From DT-110 sp964342305 (GTDB lineage Bacteria > Bacteroidota > Bacteroidia > Chitinophagales > Saprospiraceae): a stretch of 64,000 nt of DNA. Below are positions 58,420-64,000 of the stretch, in pieces. Below the pieces are notes generated by a model. The model saw only the letters and a program-made list of their open reading frames with translations, did no database searches and was not told the origin of the DNA. Location of the stretch: assembly GCA_964342305.1 (NCBI GenBank), contig CAYFGK010000016.1, positions 4,100 to 68,099 on the forward strand, given 5' to 3'. Within the stretch, counting starts at the first letter, position 1; each line of letters starts with the position of its first letter. Both the position numbers and the translations under genes were made by a program.

Positions 58420-60237
58420 CTATTGATACCCCTGCGCCTGCAGTTGGAAAAGCTCGGCGTACTTGCCGCCTTTGTCCAGTAATTCCTGATGTGTACCCAA
58501 CTCCAATAACTGGCCATTTTCCAGGAACAGGATCCGGTCTGCCATGCGGACGGTCGAAAAGCGGTGAGATATCAACACCGCACTTTTCCCTTCGATCAGC
58601 TCGGAAAACCGGACAAACACTTCGTGTTCGGCGCGGGCATCCAGGGCCGCCGTAGGTTCGTCCAGGATCAGTAGTTGGGCATCTCGCATGTAGGCACGTC
58701 CCAGGGCAATCTTTTGCCACTGGCCTCCCGAGAGGTCGACCCCGTCCTTGAACCGCTTGCCGAGAAACTGCTCGTACTGCTCGGGGAGATGCTCAATGAC
58801 CTCGTTGGCCATACTTTTTTGGGCGGAAGCCTCGATCAGGTCCAGGTTTGCCAGTTGTTCGATATTGCCTACGGCCAGGTTTTCTTTTGCCTTGAGCTGA
58901 AATCGGATATAGTCCTGAAAGATGATCCCGATGTTGCGACGGAGACTTTCCAGATTGATGGTGCGCAGATCGACCCCGTCGACCAGGATACGACCTTCGC
59001 TGGGGTCGTACAGACGGGCGAGGAGCTTGACCAGGGTAGTCTTACCGGCACCGTTCTCTCCTACGAGTGCCAGCTTTTCGCCGGGACGCAGGTGGAACGA
59101 CAGGTTCCGAATAGCCCATTTATCGGTTCCGGGGTAGCGGAAGCCCACGTTCTCGAACGTGAATCCCTGCTGCACCGTATCGGGAAAGGGCACGCTGTCG
59201 GTTTCGGATTTAATGGAAGGTTCGAGCTCCAGAAAATCAAACAGATCCTGCAGGTATAAGGCACTCTCCGTGATACGGGAAAACCGATTCATAATGGATT
59301 GCAGCATCCCCCGCATCCGGGAAAAGGAGCCGGTCAGGAAGGTTAAAGTACCCAGGGTAATTGCTCCGGAGATCGTTTGCAGGGCGATGACTACGTATGC
59401 CCCGTAGTAGGCGATGGTGCCGAGCGCTGAAAGTAGCACACCCCACCCGGCCCGCTGCACGGCAATTTTGCGGTTGGCGAGGTAGTACTGATGTGAAAGC
59501 TCGGCAAAACGCTTCGCTAAAAAATCGGACAGGTTGAAGATCTTAACTTCCTTGGCCGTGGTGTCGCTGGCTCCGATGTAACGCAGGTAGTCGAGCTCCC
59601 GCCGCTCCGGTGTCCAGGAACGTGTCAGGGAGTAGGAGCGTTGGTTGAAGTGGCTTTCGCCCAAAAAAGAGGGGATGACCGCGATGACCAGGATCAGGAT
59701 CAACCAGGGATTAAAGGCAATGAGACCGGCACCCAGGGTCAGCACGGTAATAAATTCTTGTAATTGCTGAAGCACCTGGGACATAAGGGCTGTGCGGCTG
59801 GACGTTTGCCGACGGGCCCGTTCCAGTTTGTCGTAGAATTCGGGATTCTCAAATTGGTACATGTCGAGCCGGGCGGCGTGCTGAATGATCTCCACGGACG
59901 TTCGGTTGGAGAAGAGATCCCCCAGCAGAATATCGACCAGGGTAATGCCGCGATTAATCACATCGGAGATTATTGCCAGGCCCAATTCGGCACCCAGCAG
60001 CCACCATAAATAGGTAGGATCGGGGTCGGACGCTTCGATCAGCAAGACGATCTCATCAATGATCAGTTTACCCACGTAAAGCATTGCGAGGGGAATTACC
60101 GACTTAACGAGCCTGAGCCCGACATTAATGAGGGTAAACCGGCGGGAGGTTTGCCAGATGAGCGCAAAAAAGCGCGGTAAATTCGAGAGCGCGGAAAATT
60201 GCTCCTTAATATTTCTGGTTTCGGTTTTCTTGGCCAT
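58420..60237 (-). CDS. ABC exporter, fused permease and ATPase
   Basis: 605 residues. An N-terminal six-helix permease domain (about 30-330) and a C-terminal ATPase: Walker A GENGAGKTT (about 390), signature DLSGGQWQK (about 500), Walker B LLILDEPTAALD (about 520) and the switch His in LISHRFST. It lies in the type IV exporter group of lipids, peptides or drugs; a homodimer is expected. Inner membrane. The start is preceded by a TATATTTG box on the minus strand at plus 60336-60329. The rhodanese gene follows in the same direction. Confidence 0.92.
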   Translation of the reverse strand: MAKKTETRNIKEQFSALSNLPRFFALIWQTSRRFTLINVGLRLVKSVIPLAMLYVGKLIIDEIVLLIEASDPDPTYLWWLLGAELGLAIISDVINRGITLVDILLGDLFSNRTSVEIIQHAARLDMYQFENPEFYDKLERARRQTSSRTALMSQVLQQLQEFITVLTLGAGLIAFNPWLILILVIAVIPSFLGESHFNQRSYSLTRSWTPERRELDYLRYIGASDTTAKEVKIFNLSDFLAKRFAELSHQYYLANRKIAVQRAGWGVLLSALGTIAYYGAYVVIALQTISGAITLGTLTFLTGSFSRMRGMLQSIMNRFSRITESALYLQDLFDFLELEPSIKSETDSVPFPDTVQQGFTFENVGFRYPGTDKWAIRNLSFHLRPGEKLALVGENGAGKTTLVKLLARLYDPSEGRILVDGVDLRTINLESLRRNIGIIFQDYIRFQLKAKENLAVGNIEQLANLDLIEASAQKSMANEVIEHLPEQYEQFLGKRFKDGVDLSGGQWQKIALGRAYMRDAQLLILDEPTAALDARAEHEVFVRFSELIEGKSAVLISHRFSTVRMADRILFLENGQLLELGTHQELLDKGGKYAELFQLQAQGYQ

Positions 60238-60595
60238 ACATTATGCACTATGATCCTTACCGGAGAGCTTGGCCGAAGCCAGCGGAACAGGCGGAGGATA
60301 TAAGAGGCACTATTTTATCAGATATTTGCAAATATACCGACAACGAAGTGGTTTTGCTACGCAGTACTTCGTGCCGGGGCACCAAACCACTCCGAGTCGA
60401 GTATTAAGGCATTGCCCGTATAACAGCATCAGTCGGCAGGTGGTTGCCTGAGCTTTGCAGGAGGCATTCCCGGAGAACTATTGCCCGTGGCAGTAGTTTC
60501 CCCTACGGGTATTTTTTTGCCGAAAGGCATAACAAACTAAGGATAAGTCTCCAAAACGGCTTCTGGGGAGATTTGCCTTTCTACAATTGGAAAAT
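60238..60595. other. Divergent intergenic region of ABC exporter and helicase
   Basis: 358 bp. Contains the 73-bp element copy 2, overlapping promoter boxes (TATTTG-CAAATA at 60323-60334) for both strands, and a mini-hairpin with T-run at 60512-60528. Confidence 0.55.
60332..60404. repeat. 73-bp hairpin element, copy 2
   Basis: Starts ATATACCGACAACGAAGTGG and ends CCGAGTCGAGTATT, matching copy 1 (2469-2541) with few changes. Its CGAAGTGGTTT stem pairs with AAACCACTCCG, one mismatch. It lies in a free-standing intergenic site rather than inside another repeat. Confidence 0.8.
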
Positions 60596-62497
60596 ATGGC
60601 AGCAGGCCTGGAGGAATTTCGGGAATTAAAGGAATGGCTACTTCTGGAAAAAGAGGCGGATCTGGAACAGTACAAAGAAAAGATAGAGCGATTACCCCTG
60701 GAAAAGCGCAAAGAGGAAGGTGTCGCATGGTACCCACTGCAACTCCTGAAACAGGGATACACCATTGGCGAACGCGCCTTCGTAACGGTAGAGCGTACCA
60801 CTCAGCTTAACGAAAAACACCAGTTTCGGGCGGGGAAGACGGTGCGGCTGTTCTCCAACCAGCCGGCTGTGACCAGGGGAGAGGCCAACGGAGTGGTTTA
60901 CTTTGTTGATAAAAACCGGATGAAGATCATCCTGAACGGTAAAGACCTGCCGGAGTGGCTTGGCCTGGGAATGATCGGGGTTGATCTGTTGTTCGATGAG
61001 CGCACCTATCTGGTGATGGAGCGTACCCTCGATCAGGTGATGAAGGCAGGGAAAGGGCGGTTGGCCGAATTGCGATCGATCTTTCAGGGCAAGCAGGAGG
61101 CGCTGTTTGCTCCCCAGGAACATCCCATCCAATTACCCCAACTAAACGATTCTCAAAACGAGGCGGTCAATACCATACTACAGGCCAGAGATGTGAGTAT
61201 TGTGCACGGTCCTCCGGGTACAGGCAAGACGACTACCCTGGTCCAGGCAGTAAAAAAGCTGTGTGAGCAGGAGCAAACCGTGTTGGTTACCGCCCCGAGC
61301 AATACGGCCGTGGATCTGCTCACCGAACGGCTGAGCCAGCAGGGTTTAAACGTAGTGCGGATCGGTAACATCTCCCGGGTCGACGAGGAGATACTGTCGC
61401 ATACGCTCGACGTGCGGATGGCGGAGCATCCCGAGAGCAAGAATATCCGCAAAGTGAAGATCGAGGCGGCTGAAGCCCGGAAGCAGGCCCGCAAATACCG
61501 CCGGCGCTTCGGTCGCGAAGAGTACCAGGAACGAAAAATGCTTTTTCAGGAAGCTAAGGAACTCATGTCCTGGGCCAATCAACTGGAAGACCGCCTGATC
61601 GATCAGATCCTCGACGGTGCTCAGGTGATTACCTGTACCCTGATCGGAGCCGCCGATAAGGTGCTTGACCGCCGGAAGTTCCGCACCGTAGTGATCGACG
61701 AAGCCGCCCAGGCGCTGGAACCGGCTACCTGGGTACCCATTCTTAAGGCCTCCAAAGTAGTGCTTACGGGAGATCCCTTTCAGTTACCACCCACCGTGAA
61801 GTCGCGAAAAGCTGCCAAAGCGGGACTGGCCGTCACCTTGATCGAAAAGGCATTGGACCGGTTGGAGGGGGTACAGTTATTGCGTACTCAATACCGGATG
61901 AACAAAGAGATTATGGCCTTTTCTAACGAGTGGTTTTACGATGGCTTATTGCAGGCTGATGAATCCGTGGCCGATCAGCGGTTGGCCATTTCCCAAAACG
62001 ATCCGGTGGTATTCGTGGATACGGCTGGTTGCGGATTCGAAGAAAAAGTACACCCTGCCTACCGTAGCCGGTATAATCCGGAAGAAGCTCAGATCCTGTT
62101 TGAGCACCTGTACCAATTGCTGGATCATCACCTGGGCCTGGAATATCCCTCGATTGCCCTGATCTCCCCGTACCGCGAGCAGGTGATCTATTTGGAAGAC
62201 AAGGTTCAGGAGGACCCCCGGTTACAGGACCTGCCGATCACCGTTAATACGATCGATGGTTTTCAGGGGCAGGAGCGGGATGTGGTATATATTTCCCTGG
62301 TCCGCAGTAATCCCAAAGGAGAGATCGGGTTTCTGAAGGATTACCGGCGCATGAATGTCGCCATGACCCGGGCCCGGAAACAACTCATCATTCTGGGGGA
62401 CAGCGCTACCATCGGACAGGATCCTTTTTATCAAAAATTCCTGGAATACTGCGAGGCTTCGGGGAGTTACCGGACGGCCTGGGAGTTTATGTTATAG
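60596..62497 (+). CDS. SF1 helicase, SMUBP2/IGHMBP2-like
   Basis: 633 residues from ATG 60596 (a TTG three codons earlier is not preferred). Helicase motifs: Walker A GPPGTGKTT (about 205), VTAPSNTAVD, DEAAQALEP (about 367), GDPFQLPPT, LRTQYRMN, TIDGFQGQERDVVYISLVRS and MTRARKQLIILGD. The N-terminal 170 residues form the beta-barrel-type domain of UPF1/SMUBP2-like SF1B proteins. It moves 5' to 3' on nucleic acid; in bacteria the role is probably DNA repair or RNA processing. No partner gene. A bidirectional terminator lies beyond the stop. Confidence 0.92.
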   Translation: MAAGLEEFRELKEWLLLEKEADLEQYKEKIERLPLEKRKEEGVAWYPLQLLKQGYTIGERAFVTVERTTQLNEKHQFRAGKTVRLFSNQPAVTRGEANGVVYFVDKNRMKIILNGKDLPEWLGLGMIGVDLLFDERTYLVMERTLDQVMKAGKGRLAELRSIFQGKQEALFAPQEHPIQLPQLNDSQNEAVNTILQARDVSIVHGPPGTGKTTTLVQAVKKLCEQEQTVLVTAPSNTAVDLLTERLSQQGLNVVRIGNISRVDEEILSHTLDVRMAEHPESKNIRKVKIEAAEARKQARKYRRRFGREEYQERKMLFQEAKELMSWANQLEDRLIDQILDGAQVITCTLIGAADKVLDRRKFRTVVIDEAAQALEPATWVPILKASKVVLTGDPFQLPPTVKSRKAAKAGLAVTLIEKALDRLEGVQLLRTQYRMNKEIMAFSNEWFYDGLLQADESVADQRLAISQNDPVVFVDTAGCGFEEKVHPAYRSRYNPEEAQILFEHLYQLLDHHLGLEYPSIALISPYREQVIYLEDKVQEDPRLQDLPITVNTIDGFQGQERDVVYISLVRSNPKGEIGFLKDYRRMNVAMTRARKQLIILGDSATIGQDPFYQKFLEYCEASGSYRTAWEFML

Positions 62498-62529
62498 GTT
62501 TAAGTGCTTTGTTTTGCTCTTGGCTGAAA

Positions 62530-62588
62530 GGGAGATTTGGGGAGAGGGAGATAGGGAGATTTGGGGAATGGGAGATAGGGAGCTTTGG
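62530..62588. repeat. 24-bp tandem repeat downstream of the helicase
   Basis: GGGAGATTTGGGGA-type unit at 62530-62553 and 62554-62577 plus a partial third unit. Low-complexity G/A-rich DNA. Confidence 0.75.
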
Positions 62589-62674
62589 TGCGCGATCCTC
62601 CTGCGAACGCTGAAGCTTTAGCGGAGGCAGGGCTGGATCGCGCTGATGTTCACAGATCAAAGTATCGCGCACCA

Positions 62675-62715
62675 AAAAAGATCCGAAGCACTCGTAAGCA
62701 CTCCGGGTCTTTTTT
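62675..62715. terminator. Bidirectional terminator between helicase and gldN
   Basis: AAAAAGATCCG pairs with CGGGTCTTTTT (one G-U pair and one mismatch) around CACTCGTAAGCA-type loop sequence, with T-runs on both strands. Confidence 0.7.
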
Positions 62716-62768
62716 CTTGTATCTGGTAGCGAGCCCGCAAGGGCAAGCGATCTAAAATCTTTAAAAGA

Positions 62769-63632
62769 TCAATAGGACCATAGATCGTGTTCGAAGTTGA
62801 AGATCTCGGCTTTGATCCGTTCCGCCTGCATGAGGAGTTCGCGGCCGGTGTATTCGTCTTGCAGACGAAGGTCTTTTACGTTGGACTCCTTAAAGATATA
62901 GCTGGAGAAGTAGCGCATTTCCATCAGGTCTTCCCAGGTCATGGGGCTGGCGTCGTTATAGGGGCTAAACACTTTTTCACGGGCCAGGTAGTGACGCGCT
63001 TCGGGGTAATAGATCCAGAACATAGCACGCTCACCGATGAGGTCGCCGTTATCGGCACGTACGGGAACTACCGGAGCGATACCGAGGATGCGTACCTGCA
63101 TGGAAGAAGATTCTTTATCGAAGAACCAGATTTCCTTGATGCGGTAGCGTTGGATGTCTTCGGGGTTGATATCATTGCGGATTACCTCGAGGCGGGTTTC
63201 GTAGGTCTCGGGGTCGGTAATTTCGATGGTATCCTGATCGAAGAGTACGTTATTCAACTCGTTGGTATCGAGTTGCATCTGGAATTTTTCATCCTGAAAT
63301 ACGCGCATGGGGTTTTCATCCGCTTTGGCTGCATCGATCAGAATGTTGATGAAAGGACGTTCGGGATAGCCGAATGGCAGGTTCATTTTTTCCCGGATGT
63401 CGATAATACGCCAGATGCGCTTTTTCCAGAAGATATCCGCTTCGCGGAGTGATTCGTAGGGTATGACCCTTTTACTGATGGTGGTAGTGGGCTCGACAAT
63501 ATCATCGAGGGGTGGTTGAACCAGCGGTTCGCCCGATTCCGTCATGATGTTCCGCGGAACTTGCGCTACCACGGATCCGGCGAAGAAGACCAACACTACG
63601 GCCAGACCCAGGAGTTTTCCTATTGCGTTCAT
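62769..63632 (-). CDS. gldN: Gliding motility/type IX secretion protein GldN
   Basis: 287 residues from ATG 63630-63632; the longer frame is not family sequence. Signal peptide (LLGLAVVLVFFAGSVVAQ). Family motifs: FWKKRIWRIIDIREKMNLPFGYP, IRNDINPEDIQRYRIKEIWFFDKESS, and MTWEDLMEMRYFSSYIFKESNV. GldN binds GldK as part of the periplasmic ring of the type IX secretion motor that exports adhesins and drives gliding. It lies 89 bp after gldM, the usual gldM-gldN order. A conserved-looking hairpin sits between them. Confidence 0.96.
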   Translation of the reverse strand: MNAIGKLLGLAVVLVFFAGSVVAQVPRNIMTESGEPLVQPPLDDIVEPTTTISKRVIPYESLREADIFWKKRIWRIIDIREKMNLPFGYPERPFINILIDAAKADENPMRVFQDEKFQMQLDTNELNNVLFDQDTIEITDPETYETRLEVIRNDINPEDIQRYRIKEIWFFDKESSSMQVRILGIAPVVPVRADNGDLIGERAMFWIYYPEARHYLAREKVFSPYNDASPMTWEDLMEMRYFSSYIFKESNVKDLRLQDEYTGRELLMQAERIKAEIFNFEHDLWSY

Positions 63633-63662
63633 GCTTATGCTATTTTTTGCAGCCAAAATAAG

Positions 63663-63702
63663 AATAGTGCACCAGTCTAACGAGCAGAACTGGTGCACTA
63701 TT
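63663..63702 (-). terminator. Perfect stem-loop between gldM and gldN
   Basis: A 14-bp stem, AATAGTGCACCAGT with ACTGGTGCACTATT, around a 12-nt loop. On the minus strand it is followed by CTTATTTTGG, a weak T-run, so partial termination or mRNA processing is possible. Confidence 0.6.
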
Positions 63703-63721
63703 ACATATCAGGCGATAATTT

Positions 63722-64000
63722 TTAGCGAATTTGGAAGACCATCGGGTTGATCTTACGGGATACGTTATCGCCCGGACATTTGGCGCGTACATTGTTAAAG
63801 TAAAACGCGTCACCAGGCTTGGCCTGATTGACCAGGGCACGTGCCTGCTGGTTGAAGGTGGCGCCACCGTTGGTTACGGGCACTGGGTCCTGACGGCGTG
63901 GTGCGTACACCAACTCGAAACCGGCAATTTCACAGCGGGCATCGAAGTCGAAATTCACCAACTCGGCAATTACACCGCGTTGTGCTTTAAAGGTTCCGTT
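63722..64000 (-). CDS. gldM: Gliding motility/type IX secretion protein GldM, C-terminal part
   Basis: 93 residues to the stop, running off the right edge of the window. The visible part matches the GldM C-terminus: FDARCEIAGFELVYAPRRQDPVPVTNGGATF, RALVNQAKPGDAFYFNNVRAKCPGDNVSRKINPMVFQIR. GldM is an inner-membrane protein whose periplasmic domains form the motor rod of the type IX secretion system, working with GldL. The following gene on the same strand is gldN, as in other Bacteroidota. gldL would be expected to the right of the window. Confidence 0.93.
   Translation of the reverse strand, partial: NGTFKAQRGVIAELVNFDFDARCEIAGFELVYAPRRQDPVPVTNGGATFNQQARALVNQAKPGDAFYFNNVRAKCPGDNVSRKINPMVFQIR

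Overview
The window is about 64 kb of chromosome from a member of the Bacteroidota, probably a marine, Lewinella/Saprospira-like lineage. This rests on the gliding/type IX secretion genes gldM and gldN at the right edge, SpII lipoproteins and outer-membrane barrels, the Bacteroidota-type TonB, DUF2911 and DUF6702 proteins, and promoters of the TTTG/TAnnTTTG type upstream of several genes. GC content looks close to 50%. There are no rRNA or tRNA genes, CRISPR arrays, prophages or transposase genes. Two runs of exactly 100 N (52359-52458 and 57960-58059) are assembly gaps, so the left edges of the genes next to them are uncertain.

Layout. 1-2355: a truncated glycosyltransferase and an Fe-S assembly pair (iscS-iscA). 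2770-6281: a methylmalonyl-CoA mutase small-subunit-like gene, a two-domain fasciclin lipoprotein and queG. 6570-13216: TonB, a DPP IV-type S9 peptidase, and an outer-membrane protein plus lipoprotein pair. 13442-19835: a UvrD/PcrA helicase, an AhpD-like protein, a secreted surface protein, an SRPBCC protein and a MATE exporter. 20003-29513: a second S9 peptidase, a BASS-type transporter, a FAS1 lipoprotein, a candidate structured RNA, UspA, a D-threonine-aldolase-like enzyme, a serine hydrolase and two tandem barrel proteins. 29591-43445: a papain-like protease, a double M16 peptidase, a small winged-helix-like protein, a second candidate RNA, a DinB-like protein, FabG, an alpha/beta hydrolase, UvrA, an SGNH hydrolase and an erythromycin-esterase-like enzyme. 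43837-52328: an ECF sigma factor, the HupE/DUF6702/YidD/HemB cluster, AhcY, a LOG protein, MgsA, DUF2911, an SDR and a Rof-like protein. 52466-64000: a beta-helix lipoprotein, a three-gene glycosyltransferase operon, rhodanese, an ABC exporter, a SMUBP2-like helicase, GldN and GldM.

The genes are mostly housekeeping and cell-envelope functions. The unexpected content is between them. A MITE-like repeat of about 185 bp occurs five times (R1-R5); R1 carries a different 73-bp hairpin element nested inside it, and a second copy of that element lies 58 kb away. There are also two intergenic RNA candidates with strand-specific intrinsic terminators, two loopless perfect palindromes of about 60 bp, a tandemly duplicated terminator module, a chain of mutually exclusive hairpins after tonB, and a short GCC-TTTC-GGC-A(n) mini-hairpin found at least twelve times inside and outside genes.

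All functional calls come from reading motifs by eye. No database search or folding program was run.
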